This document shows positions 9,230-19,200 of a stretch of DNA of 64,000 bases, in pieces (position 1 is the first letter of the stretch; every line of letters begins with the position of its first letter). The notes below the pieces were generated by a model, which was not told the origin of the DNA, searched no databases, and saw nothing but the letters and a program-made list of their open reading frames with translations. The translations under genes were made by a program, and so were the position numbers. The DNA is taken from the NCBI RefSeq assembly GCF_900100955.1, contig NZ_FNCC01000009.1, positions 124,001-188,000 on the forward strand, written 5' to 3'. The stretch comes from Lentzea fradiae. GTDB lineage: Bacteria > Actinomycetota > Actinomycetes > Mycobacteriales > Pseudonocardiaceae.

Positions 9230-10104
9230 TCACCGACGCCCTCCGCGCGGCCTTCGCGGACGTGGACGCGCAGGGGTTCGTCCACGTCCGTGAGGTCGGC
9301 GTCGAGAACGGCCCGGAAGTGGGCCTCGGCGCGGACGACCCGGTGGTGCTGGCGTCGGTGTTCAAGATCCCCGTCGCCGTGGCGTACGCCGAGGAGGTGG
9401 CGGCCGGGCGGCTCGACGAGACCGGACGGACGCGCGTCACGTCCCGCTACCGGATCGGCGGGATCGGCACCGCGGGGTGTGCCGATGACGTCGAGATGAG
9501 CTGGCGCGACCTCGCGCTGTTCATGATGACGATGAGCGACAACGCCGCGACGGACGCCGTCTTCCACCGCGTCGGGCAGGCCGCGGTGGACGCCGTGCTG
9601 GCGCGCACCGGGCTCGTCCGCACCCGGATCATGGGCTGCTGCGAGGACCTGTTCGCCGCGCTGACCGCCGACGTCGGCATCGACGACGTCGAGGCCGCCT
9701 TCGCCAGCCTGACGCCCGGCCAGCTGGACAAGCTGTCCATTTTGGACCCCGAGCGCACGACCTCCTCCACTCCCAGGGAGATCACCACTCTGCTGGACGC
9801 CGTCTGGACCGGCCGCGCCGCCTCACCGCGGGCGTGCGAGACGGTCCGGTCGATCATGTCCCGGCAGGTCTGGCCGCACCGCCTGGCCTCCGGCTTCGGC
9901 TCGGACGTCCAGGTCGCCGGCAAGACCGGCACGTTGCCGACCCTGCGCAACGAGGCCGGGGTGCTCACCTACCCCGACGGACGCGGCTACGCCGTGGCCG
10001 TGTTCACCAGGGCCTCCTCGCCCGACCTCCGGCAACCCGCCGTCGACGCGGTGATCGGCCGCGCCGCCCGACTCGCCGTCGACCACCTTCGGAGCACATC
10101 ATGA
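9226..10104 (+). CDS. Class A beta-lactamase-fold serine hydrolase (cytoplasmic)
   Basis: The 292-residue protein carries class A beta-lactamase signatures in order: SVFK (Ser44, Lys47), SDN (104-106), an omega-loop-like DPERTTSSTP segment near 174-183 and KTG (233-235). Unlike true secreted beta-lactamases it has no signal peptide or lipobox; the catalytic serine is only 44 residues from the start. GTG 9226 overlaps the preceding stop. It lies between an S12 hydrolase and a peptide transporter, so it may hydrolyse imported peptides, cyclic amides or beta-lactams inside the cell. A resistance role is possible but needs export that is not visible. Confidence 0.8.
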   Translation: MITDALRAAFADVDAQGFVHVREVGVENGPEVGLGADDPVVLASVFKIPVAVAYAEEVAAGRLDETGRTRVTSRYRIGGIGTAGCADDVEMSWRDLALFMMTMSDNAATDAVFHRVGQAAVDAVLARTGLVRTRIMGCCEDLFAALTADVGIDDVEAAFASLTPGQLDKLSILDPERTTSSTPREITTLLDAVWTGRAASPRACETVRSIMSRQVWPHRLASGFGSDVQVAGKTGTLPTLRNEAGVLTYPDGRGYAVAVFTRASSPDLRQPAVDAVIGRAARLAVDHLRSTS

Positions 10105-11678
10105 AGCGTGCGGTAGCACTGTTGAGCGCCGTCGTCCTCACCACGTCCTGCGGAACCCAGGGAAGCTCCGGGTCCGGGAACCAGGCGCTGGCCGACGGCA
10201 GGACGTTCACCCTGTCCATCGGCCAGGACCCCGGCAGCCTGGACCCCGCCCTCACCGTCCTGTCGGCGGCGCGGTCGGTCGGCCGGTTCCTCTACGCGTC
10301 GCTGATCGAGCGCACCACCAGCGGCGAGATCGTCTCCGGTCTCGCCGAGAAGTGGGAGTCCACGACCACCACGGCGACGTTCACGCTGCGCGAGGGCGTC
10401 ACGTGCTCGGACGGGGCGCCGCTGACGGCCACCGACGTCGCCGCGAACATCTCGTTCATCGGCGACCCGGCCAACAAGTCGCCGATGGCGGGCATCCAGG
10501 TCGCGCCGGGCACGACGGCGACAGCGGACGACACCGCCCGCACGGTGACGGTCACGAGCGGGGCGCCGGACGCGTTCCTGCTGATCAACCTCGGCACGCT
10601 GCCGATCGTGTGCGCGAAGGGCATGGCCGACCGCTCGCTGCTCGCGAAGGGTGAGCAGGGCACCGGCATGTTCAAGATCACCGAGGTCGTGGCGAACGAC
10701 CGGTACACGATGGAACGGCGCGAGGACTTCGCCTGGGGGCCCGGCGACTGGCAGAAGGACCAGCCCGGCCTGCCGGACAAGGTCGTGTTCAGGGTGATCC
10801 AGAACGAGACCACCGCCGTGAACCTGCTGCTGCAGGGCCAGCTCACCGCCGCCCAGATCGTCGGGCCCGACCAGGACCGCCTGCTGTCGCAGCGGTTCGA
10901 GCACGTCGACGGCGCCACGCCGCTCGGCACGCTCGCGTTCAACCAGGCGGAGGGCCGTCCCGGCCAGGACCCGGCGGTGCGGCGCGCGCTCGTGCAGGCG
11001 CTCGACCTCGACCAGCTCGGCAAGGTCATCACGAACGGCAAGGGCAGGCCGTCGCAGAGCTTCGTGACCGTCCAGCCCCGGCCGTGCACCGGGGACAACA
11101 TCGGCCCGAACCTGCCGAAGCTCGACAAGGCCGCGGCGGAGTCGGCGCTCGACGGGGCGGGCTGGCGCGCCGGTGCCGGTGGCACGCGGGCCAAGGACGG
11201 CAAGCCGCTGACGGTGAAGCTGCTCCAGCCGACCACCGCCGGGCCGTCGGTCACCGCGGCGGCCGAACTGATCCAGCAGGCGTGGCAGGGCATCGGCGTC
11301 CAGGTCGAGATCGCTCCCGTCGACTCGGCGGGCATCAACCAGACGTTGCTGCAGACCGGCGCGTGGGACGCGTCGATGGCGCCGCTGACGCTGTCGCTGC
11401 CGAGCGAGCTGGTGCCGTTCGCGTCCGGGCCGGTGCCGCCGGACGGCGTGAACTTCGGCCACATCCGCAACGCCGAGTACGAGGCGGAGACGGCGAAGGC
11501 CGCCGCACTGGCCGGTGCCGAGGGCTGCGAGCACTGGAACAAGGCGGAGGCGGCCCTGGTCAAGGACCTGAGCTTCGTGCCCTACTACGACTCGGTGGTG
11601 CCGACGTTCGTCAAGGGCGCCAGGTTCACCGTCAGCGGCAGCCCCGACCCGGCGTCGATCCGGATGCTCGCGTCATGA
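10101..11678 (+). CDS. Oligopeptide ABC transporter substrate-binding lipoprotein (SBP_bac_5)
   Basis: The 525-residue protein is a family 5 extracellular solute-binding protein. It has the characteristic opening segment for this family (SIGQDPGSLDPALT), a central SDGAPLTATDVAANI block and C-terminal peptide-binding lobes. Its N-terminus is a lipoprotein signal ending TTSC (Cys17), so it would be anchored outside the membrane to capture peptides for the two permeases encoded next. ATG 10101 overlaps the preceding stop (ATGA). Ligand class is inferred from family and operon context: di- or oligopeptides, possibly D-residue-containing. Confidence 0.92.
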   Translation: MKRAVALLSAVVLTTSCGTQGSSGSGNQALADGRTFTLSIGQDPGSLDPALTVLSAARSVGRFLYASLIERTTSGEIVSGLAEKWESTTTTATFTLREGVTCSDGAPLTATDVAANISFIGDPANKSPMAGIQVAPGTTATADDTARTVTVTSGAPDAFLLINLGTLPIVCAKGMADRSLLAKGEQGTGMFKITEVVANDRYTMERREDFAWGPGDWQKDQPGLPDKVVFRVIQNETTAVNLLLQGQLTAAQIVGPDQDRLLSQRFEHVDGATPLGTLAFNQAEGRPGQDPAVRRALVQALDLDQLGKVITNGKGRPSQSFVTVQPRPCTGDNIGPNLPKLDKAAAESALDGAGWRAGAGGTRAKDGKPLTVKLLQPTTAGPSVTAAAELIQQAWQGIGVQVEIAPVDSAGINQTLLQTGAWDASMAPLTLSLPSELVPFASGPVPPDGVNFGHIRNAEYEAETAKAAALAGAEGCEHWNKAEAALVKDLSFVPYYDSVVPTFVKGARFTVSGSPDPASIRMLAS

Positions 11679-12646
11679 TCAAGGCGCAGCGGGCGGAGGG
11701 CGGCACGTGGCTGCCCTTCGCCCGGCGGCGGGCGGTGCGGTTCCTCACCTCGCTGTGGGTGCTCGTGACGGCATCCTTCCTGATGATCCACCTGATTCCC
11801 GGCGACCCGGTCCGCGAGTCGCTCGGCCTCGGCGCGCCGCCGGACGTGGTCGAGGCCCGGCGGGCGGCGCTCGGTCTCGACGAACCGCTGCCCGTGCAGT
11901 ACTGGAACTACCTCACCGGGCTCTTCCGCGGCGACCTCGGCACGTCGCTCGTCAGCGGCACCCCGATCGGTGACCTGATCGGCGACCGGCTGCCCGCGAC
12001 CGTGCGGCTCGCGTTCCTCGCGTTCCTGTTCGTGGTCGTCGTGGCGGTGCCGGTGGGGGTCGGGATGGCGATCCTGACCAAGGGCGGCCGAAGGCGCGGC
12101 GGTGAGCTCGCGTTCACCTCCACCAGCGTGGTGCTCGCGGCGATCCCGGAGTTCCTGCTCGCGGTGGGGCTCGTGAGCGTCCTCGCGGTGCAGCTGAACC
12201 TGTTCCCGGTGGCGGGCGACGACGCGCCCGGCTCGTGGGTGCTCCCGGTGCTGGCGCTGGCGACCGGACCGGGAGCGGTGCTCGCCAGGATCGTGCGGGT
12301 GGAGCTGCTCTCCGTGCTGGGCAACGACTTCGTGCGGACGGCACGGGCGAAGCGGCTGCCCGCCAGGCTCGTGTACCTGCGGCACGCGCTGCCCAACGCC
12401 GTCACCGCCACGCTCACCCTCGGCGGCATGATGCTGGCGACGCTGGTCGCCGGGACCGTGCTGGTGGAGAACGTGTTCGCGTGGCCGGGACTCGGCTCGA
12501 CGATCGTCGGCTCCATCCAGCAGAAGGACTACCCGGCCGTGCAGGGCATCGTGCTCGTCTACGGCGCGGGTGTGCTGCTGGTCAACCTCGTCGTGGACGT
12601 CGCCCTGGCATTGCTCGACCCCCGTTCGACGATCAGGGAGGCATGA
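11675..12646 (+). CDS. Peptide ABC transporter permease, DppB/OppB type
   Basis: The 323-residue integral membrane protein shows the DppB/OppB arrangement: an N-terminal helix ending HLIPGDPV, a TRAP-like first loop (LGLDEPLPVQYWNYL) and a C-terminal BPD_transp_1 core with the EAA-like segment RTARAKRLPARLVYLRHALP. It forms the translocation channel with the permease domain of the next gene. ATG 11675 overlaps the binding-protein stop. Length and topology are normal. Confidence 0.93.
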   Translation: MIKAQRAEGGTWLPFARRRAVRFLTSLWVLVTASFLMIHLIPGDPVRESLGLGAPPDVVEARRAALGLDEPLPVQYWNYLTGLFRGDLGTSLVSGTPIGDLIGDRLPATVRLAFLAFLFVVVVAVPVGVGMAILTKGGRRRGGELAFTSTSVVLAAIPEFLLAVGLVSVLAVQLNLFPVAGDDAPGSWVLPVLALATGPGAVLARIVRVELLSVLGNDFVRTARAKRLPARLVYLRHALPNAVTATLTLGGMMLATLVAGTVLVENVFAWPGLGSTIVGSIQQKDYPAVQGIVLVYGAGVLLVNLVVDVALALLDPRSTIREA

Positions 12647-14487
12647 TGCGCGCCGCACTCCGCTCCCCGGTGGGCCTCGCGTCGGCCGTGCTGCTCGCCC
12701 TGCTCGTCCTGCTGGCGGTGTTCGCCCCGATGCTGTGGGGCGACCGGGCCGCCGCGATCGACACCGACGCCCTGCAACAGGGAGCGTCCGCGGAGCACCC
12801 GCTCGGCACCGACCAGCTCGGCCGCGACATCCTGTTCCGCGTCCTCGTCGCGACCAGGCTGACGATCGGTCTCGCGCTGCTCGCCACGGTGATCGGCGTG
12901 GGCACCGGCCTGCTGCTGGGGTCCCTCCCCGCGGTGCTGCCGCGGTGGGCCGCCAGGATCGTCACCTCGGCGGTGAACATCGCGGTCGCGTTCCCCGGCC
13001 TGCTGCTCGCGCTGTTCTTCGCCGTCATCTTCGGCACCGGCACGGTCGGCGCGGTGCTGGCCATCGCGTTCGCCATCGCGCCGTCGTTCGCCCGGCTCAC
13101 CCAGACGCTGACCGCGGGGATCAGCGGACGTGACTTCATCAAGGCGGCACGGGTGTGCGGCGTCGGCCGGTTCCGCCTGCTGGTGCGGCACGTGCTGCCG
13201 AACATCGCCGAGCCGCTCGTGATCAACGCGACGCTGGCGGCGGGGGCCGCGCTGACCTCGTTCGCGGGCCTGTCGTTCCTCGGCATCGGCGTGCAGGCCC
13301 CGTCCTACGACTGGGGGCGGCTGCTCGGCGAGGGCCTGCTGCGGATCTACCTCTCCCCCGCGTCCGCCCTGGGTCCCGCTCTTGCCGTCGTGCTCGCCGG
13401 GCTGGCGTTCAACCTGTTCGGCGAGGCGGCCGCCGCGGCGGCGGGCGGGCGGCGGCGGTGGCGCGGCAAGCCCGTCCCGCACCACGAGTCCACTGTGGAC
13501 GATCCGGGCGACGGCCTGCTGACCGTGCGGAACCTGCACGTGACGTTCCCCGGCGGCATCACGCCGGTGCGCGGCGTGTCGTTCACCGTCCACGACGGGG
13601 AGATGATCGGCGTGGTCGGCGAGTCGGGCTCCGGCAAGAGCCTCACCGCGCTGGCCGTGTCCCGCCTGGTCGAGCACCCCGGCTCGGTGACGGCCGACCG
13701 GCTCGACTTCGACGGCAGGCCGTTGCGCTCTATCCCGGACCGCGACCTCGGCACCAGGCTCGCCATGGTGTTCCAGGACCCGATGACGTCGTTCAACCCG
13801 GCGCTGCGCATCGGCCGCCAGATCGCCGAGGTGTCCGAGGTGCACCAAGGGCTTTCGCGCGGGGACGCGCTCCGCAAGGCCACCGACCGGCTGCGGGCCG
13901 TCCGCATCCCCGACCCCGGGCGCCGCGCGGGCCAGTACCCGCACGAGTTCTCCGGCGGCATGCGGCAGCGCGCGATGATCGCGATGGGTCTGATGGGCGA
14001 ACCGAAGCTGGTGATCGCCGACGAGCCCACCACCGCGCTCGACGTCACCGTGCAGCGCGAGGTGCTCAAGCTGCTCGCCCGGATCAGGACCGAACGCTCC
14101 GCGGCCGTGCTGCTGATCAGCCACGACATCACCGTGGTCGCGCAGACCTGCGACCGCGTGCTGGTGATGTACGCGGGCAGGATCGTCGAGGAGCTGCCGA
14201 CCGACGAGCTGTTCACGGCCGCCCGCCACCCGTACACGACGGCGCTGCTGGCCGCCGTGCCCGATCTCGACACGGACCGGGACGCGCCGCTCGCGGTGAT
14301 CCCCGGCCGTCCGCCGGAGCCGGGCGAGATCACCGCCGGGTGCCCGTTCGCCCCGCGCTGCCCGCTCGCCGAGGAGCGGTGCCGGACGGAGGAACCGGAG
14401 CTGTCCGCGTTGTCGGACGGGCACCGGGTGGCGTGCTGGAAGTCCGAGAAGGAGCTGGCACTGGCCGCGACGGGAGGAACCCGGTGA
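12646..14487 (+). CDS. Peptide ABC transporter permease-ATPase fusion (DppC-DppD)
   Basis: This 613-residue protein joins two normally separate subunits. Residues ~1-265 are a DppC-type permease (N-terminal helix, HPLGTDQLGRDI motif, EAA loop FIKAARVCGVGRFRLL). A basic and proline linker is followed by a DppD-type ATPase with Walker A GESGSGKS (325-332), signature FSGGMRQR, Walker B LVIADEPTTALD and the C-terminal CPFAPRCPLAEERC cysteine region typical of oligopeptide ATPases. Two ATGs abut (12643, 12646). The second is better spaced from AGGGAGG and overlaps the preceding stop. The DppF partner follows at 14484. Confidence 0.92.
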   Translation: MRAALRSPVGLASAVLLALLVLLAVFAPMLWGDRAAAIDTDALQQGASAEHPLGTDQLGRDILFRVLVATRLTIGLALLATVIGVGTGLLLGSLPAVLPRWAARIVTSAVNIAVAFPGLLLALFFAVIFGTGTVGAVLAIAFAIAPSFARLTQTLTAGISGRDFIKAARVCGVGRFRLLVRHVLPNIAEPLVINATLAAGAALTSFAGLSFLGIGVQAPSYDWGRLLGEGLLRIYLSPASALGPALAVVLAGLAFNLFGEAAAAAAGGRRRWRGKPVPHHESTVDDPGDGLLTVRNLHVTFPGGITPVRGVSFTVHDGEMIGVVGESGSGKSLTALAVSRLVEHPGSVTADRLDFDGRPLRSIPDRDLGTRLAMVFQDPMTSFNPALRIGRQIAEVSEVHQGLSRGDALRKATDRLRAVRIPDPGRRAGQYPHEFSGGMRQRAMIAMGLMGEPKLVIADEPTTALDVTVQREVLKLLARIRTERSAAVLLISHDITVVAQTCDRVLVMYAGRIVEELPTDELFTAARHPYTTALLAAVPDLDTDRDAPLAVIPGRPPEPGEITAGCPFAPRCPLAEERCRTEEPELSALSDGHRVACWKSEKELALAATGGTR

Positions 14488-15209
14488 GTGAGCTCTTCTT
14501 CGACCGCGTCAGCGTCCGCTACGGCCACCACCTGGCCGTCGACGACGTCTCGCTGGTCGTCCCGCACGGCCAGGTCGTCGGCCTCGTCGGCGAGTCGGGT
14601 TCCGGCAAGTCCACGCTCGCCGCCACCGCCGTGGGTCTCGTGCCCGTCACCAGCGGCCAGGTCTTGGTGGACGGCGAGCGCGACCGCCGCCGCAGGGTTC
14701 AGATGGTGTTCCAGGACCCGTACTCGTCGCTGGACCCGCGGATGAGCATCGGCGGGTCGATCGCCGAGGGGATGCCCCGGGGCGTGGACAAGAAGGCCGA
14801 GGTCGCCCGGCTGCTGGAGCTGGTGAACCTCGACCCCGGCCGGGCCTCGTCGCTGCCGGCCAGGCTGTCCGGCGGGCAGCGGCAACGGGTCGCGCTCGCC
14901 AGGGCGCTGGCCGGCCGGCCGGAGGTCGTGATCGCCGACGAGATCACGTCCGCGCTCGACGTGTCCGTGCAGGGCGCCGTGCTGAACCTGGTGCGGGACC
15001 TGCAACGGCGGCTGGGGTTGTCGATGCTGTTCATCTCGCACAACCTCGCGGTCGTGCGGTACGTGAGCGACCGGATCGCGGTCATGAAGGACGGCCGGAT
15101 CGTCGAGGAGGGGCCCGCGGCGCGGGTGCTCGCCGAGCCCGGTCACGAGTACACGCGCGAGCTGCTGGCGGCGGCGCCGCGGCGGCATGCCAGGCTGGAG
15201 GTCTCATGA
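14484..15209 (+). CDS. Peptide ABC transporter ATP-binding protein, DppF/OppF type
   Basis: The 241-residue ATPase contains Walker A GESGSGKST, Q-loop FQDPYSSLDPR (a Dpp/Opp hallmark), signature LSGGQRQR and Walker B VVIADEITSALD. It would pair with the ATPase half of the preceding fusion to energise the importer. GTG 14484 overlaps the preceding stop and has GGAGG seven bases upstream. It lacks the extended C-terminal cysteine domain, giving a compact version of the family. Confidence 0.92.
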   Translation: MSELFFDRVSVRYGHHLAVDDVSLVVPHGQVVGLVGESGSGKSTLAATAVGLVPVTSGQVLVDGERDRRRRVQMVFQDPYSSLDPRMSIGGSIAEGMPRGVDKKAEVARLLELVNLDPGRASSLPARLSGGQRQRVALARALAGRPEVVIADEITSALDVSVQGAVLNLVRDLQRRLGLSMLFISHNLAVVRYVSDRIAVMKDGRIVEEGPAARVLAEPGHEYTRELLAAAPRRHARLEVS

Positions 15210-16237
15210 CCGGCGACCTGCACGCGCGCAGCGTCGTCGCGGACACCCACAACGACCTGCTCACCGCGATCGCGCACCGGCCGGTGGACCAGTGGGTGCC
15301 GCACTTCCGCGACCGCTGGCTGCCGCAGCTGCGGGCGGGCGGGGTGAACCTCCAGGTGCTGCCGGTGTTCGTGGACGACGTGTTCCGGCCGGAAGGCGCG
15401 CTGCGGCAGACGTTGCGCGAGATCGAGGCGGCCCACCGCATCGCGGAGGCCCACCCCGGCGACGTGCGGCTCTGCGTGAACGGCGCGGAGATCGACGCGG
15501 CACTGGACAGCGGCCGGATCGCGCTGGTGCTCGCGCTCGAAAGCGCTCCCGGTGTCGGCGAGGACGTCGAGCTGCTCGAAACGCTGAGCCGGCTGGGTGT
15601 GCGGATCGCGTCGCTCGCCCACTTCGGCCGCACGGCGCTCGCCGACGGCAGCGGCGAGGACGCCACCGGCAGCAGGCTCACCAGGGCGGGCGTCGCGGCG
15701 CTGGGCCTGATGGAACGGCTCGGCATGATCTTCGACGTCAGCCACCTCGGCGCGGCGGGCGTGGACCACGTGCTGGAGCTCGCCACCCGTCCGGTCATGG
15801 CCACGCACTCGTCGGCACGGGCACTGCGGGACCACCACCGCAACCTCACCGACGACCAGCTCAGGGGCATCGCGGCCACCGGCGGCGTGGTGTGCGTGAA
15901 CTTCTTCGCACCGTTCCTGCACGAAAGCGACTTCACCATCGACCGCCTGGTCGACCACTTCGAGCACATCGCGGACGTCGCGGGCCTCCCGCACGTCGGT
16001 CTCGGCCCGGACTTCGTGAAGGAGGTCCTGGAGGACACCACGCCGCCGTGCTGCGAGACGCCGTTCATCGAGGGCGTCCCGACCACGCGGTTCATCCCCG
16101 GCCTCGAAGGACCGCAGGGGCTGCCGCTCGTCACCGAGGCGCTGCTGAAGCGCGGCTGGGCCGACGACGACATCGCCCTGGTGCTGGGCCGCAACGTGCT
16201 CGACCTGTTCCGCGCCGAGCTCGGCGCCACCCGTTGA
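15206..16237 (+). CDS. Membrane-dipeptidase (M19) family zinc dipeptidase
   Basis: The 343-residue protein matches the M19 renal-dipeptidase family. Candidate metal ligands are His15 and Asp17 in DTHND, bridging Glu112 in ALESA, His180 in FDVSH, His201 in ATHSSARA and Asp269 in LGPDF. Characterised actinobacterial members of this family favour dipeptides whose C-terminal residue is D. No signal peptide is present, so it should cleave imported dipeptides in the cytoplasm. ATG 15206 overlaps the ATPase stop. Together with the S12 and S9 enzymes it would liberate free amino acids, including D-forms, for the downstream enzymes. Confidence 0.92.
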   Translation: MTGDLHARSVVADTHNDLLTAIAHRPVDQWVPHFRDRWLPQLRAGGVNLQVLPVFVDDVFRPEGALRQTLREIEAAHRIAEAHPGDVRLCVNGAEIDAALDSGRIALVLALESAPGVGEDVELLETLSRLGVRIASLAHFGRTALADGSGEDATGSRLTRAGVAALGLMERLGMIFDVSHLGAAGVDHVLELATRPVMATHSSARALRDHHRNLTDDQLRGIAATGGVVCVNFFAPFLHESDFTIDRLVDHFEHIADVAGLPHVGLGPDFVKEVLEDTTPPCCETPFIEGVPTTRFIPGLEGPQGLPLVTEALLKRGWADDDIALVLGRNVLDLFRAELGATR

Positions 16238-16250
16238 CGAGGGGGACCCC

Positions 16251-19200
16251 ATGACCACCATCGAGGACCTGTACGGCTTCGCGCTGCCCGAGCAACCCGC
16301 GCTCGCGCCGGACGGCACGGACGTCGTCTACGTGCTGCGGACCACCGACCGGGAGGCCGACCAGGACGAACGGTCGCTGTGGCGGCTGTCCGGCGGCACG
16401 GCCAAGCGGCTCACCAGGGGCAAGGCCGACGTGGCTCCCGCCTGGTCGCCGCAGGGCGGCGTCATCGCGTTCCTGCGCGCCCAGGACGGACCGGCGCAGC
16501 TGTGGCTGCTGCCCGCCGACGGCGGTGAACCGGAGCAGTTGACGACGCTGCCACTCGGCGCGGGGGCGCCGGTGTGGAACGCGGACGGCACCAAGCTCGC
16601 GTTCGCCGCGCCCGTCGACATCGCGGACGCGCAGGCGCCGATCGTCACCGAACGGCTCGACCACAAGGCCGACGGGTCGGGCTACCTGCGCAGCCTCCGT
16701 TCCCACCTGCACGTGCTGGACCTGGCGAGCCGCGAGGTGCGCCAGCTGACCAGCGGCGACTACCACGCTGCCTCCCCCGCCTGGTCGCCGGACGGGACGC
16801 GACTCGCGTTCACGGCAGGCCGTGACGCCGACGCCGACCTGACGTTCCGCACCGCCGTGCACGTCGTCCCGGTCGAGGGCCGGGCGGAACCGCGGCTCGT
16901 CGGGCTCGCCGAGGGTCAGGCCGCGACCGTCACGTGGACCGCGAGCGGTCTGGTCGTCACCGGGCGGACCACCTCCGACACCGGGCACCTCGACCTGCTG
17001 CACCTGTCGCTCGACGGCAAGGCCCGTTCGCTGACCGGAGCGCTGGACCGCAACGTGATGCCCGGTATGGCCGGCTACCCCGGCGGGCTTCCGGCGGTGG
17101 ACGGGAACACGGTGCTGTTCTGCGCCCGCGACCGCGGCTGCACGCAGCTCTACGTCGTGGACCTGGACGGCGGTGAGCCGCGGCTCGTCCTCGGCGGCGA
17201 TTCCCGTGCCGTGTCAGGGCTTTCCGTCTCCGGCGGCACCGCGGCCGTCGTGCTGGGCACGGCCACGTCGTACGGGGAGATCGCCACGGTCGACCTCGCC
17301 ACCGGCGCCGTCACCGTCCACACCGGACACAACAGCGACGACGTGCCGGTGCGCGAGGAGCGCGAGTTCACGATCTCCGACGGCACGGTCGTGCACGGCT
17401 GGCTGCTGCGCGACCCCGAGCGCACCGGCCCGGCGCCGTTGCTGCTCGACGTCCACGGCGGCCCGCACAACGCGTGGAACGGCACCGCCGACCCGGTCCA
17501 CCTGTACCACCAGGTGCTCGCCGAGCAGGGCTGGGCGGTGCTCACGCTCAACCCGCGCGGCAGTGACGGCTACGGCGAGGACTTCTTCCGCGCCGCGCTG
17601 GGCGCGTGGGGCAAGGCCGACGCGAAGGACCTCCTGGAACCGCTGGACCAGCTCGTCGCCGAGGGAGTCGCGGACCCGGCGAGGCTCGCCGTCACCGGCT
17701 ACAGCTACGGCGGCTACATGACCTGCTACCTCACCAGCCGCGACTCCCGGTTCGCCGCGGCCGTCGCCGGGGGCGTGGTCGCCGACCTGCGCAGCATGGC
17801 GGGCACGTCCGACGCCGGTCACTACCTCACCGAGATCGAGCTGGGCGGGCAGGGCGAGCACCTCGCGGAGCTGTCGCCGTTGACGCGGGTGGCCGATGTC
17901 CGCACGCCGACGCTGGTCTACCAGGGCGCCGCCGACGACCGCTGCCCGGCGGGCCAGGCCGAGCAGTGGTTCACCGCGCTGCGCGAGAACTCGGTGCCGG
18001 CCAGGCTCGTGCTGTACCCGGAGGCGTCGCACCTGTTCATCCTCAACGGCAAGCCGTCGCACCGCGCGGACTTCAACCGCCGCGTGGTCGACTGGGTGCG
18101 CGAGCACGCCGAGAACCACAAGCCGCTCGACGCGGAGCACTGGCAGCGCAGGCTGTCCGCCATCGCGGCGAAGCACGGCCTTCCCGGCGCGGTGCTCGGC
18201 ATCCTGTACAAGGGCGAGGTCGCGCAGGCGCACCACGGCGTGCTCAACACGAGGACCGGGGTCGAGGCCACCGACGACTCGGTCTTCCAGATCGGCTCGA
18301 TCGGCAAGGTCTGGACGGCCACCGTCGTCCTGCGGCTCGTCGACGAGGGCCTGCTCGACCTCGACGCGCCGATCGCCGACGTGCTGCCGGAGCTGAAGCT
18401 GAAGGACCCGGTGGTCACGCAGAAGGTGACCATGCGCCACCTGCTGACCCACACCAGCGGCATCGACGGCGACCTGTTCACCGACACCGGCCGCGGAGAC
18501 GACTGCCTGGAGCGCTACACCGGGCTGCTCGCCGACTCCCCGCAGAACCACCCGCTCGGCGCGACGTTCTCCTACTGCAACGCGGGGTTCGTCCTGGCGG
18601 GCCGGGTGATCGAGAAGCTCACCGGCACCACGTGGGACGCCGCGATGCGGGAGAAGCTCTTCGAACCGCTCGGCCTCACCCGGACCGGCACGCTGCCGGA
18701 GGAGGCGCTGATGCACCGCGCCGCCGTCGGGCACGTCGACCAGGACGGCGAGCAGGTGCCCGCACCCGTGTGGCAGCTGCCGCGCTCGCTCGGCCCGGCC
18801 GGGACGATCTTCTCCACCACCGAGGACGTGCTGAAGTTCGCACGCCTGCACCTCGACGGCGGCCTCGCGCAGGACGGCACGCGGGTGCTGTCGGAGGAGT
18901 CGGCGGCGGCGATGACCGAGAAGCAGGCCGACGTGCCCGACCCGAACGCGCTGGGCGACTCGTGGGGCCTCGGCTGGATCCGGTTCGACTGGGACGGGCA
19001 CCGGCTGATCGGCCATGACGGCAACACGATCGGACAGTCCGCGTTCCTGCGGCTGCTGCCGGAGCAGGACCTCGCCGTCACGCTGCTGACCAACGGCGAC
19101 CACGCCCGCGAGGTCTACCTGGAGCTGTACCGGGAGATCTTCGCCGAGCTGGCCGGGGTGGCCGTGCCGCACCCGATGGAGCCGCCGGCCGAACCACCCG

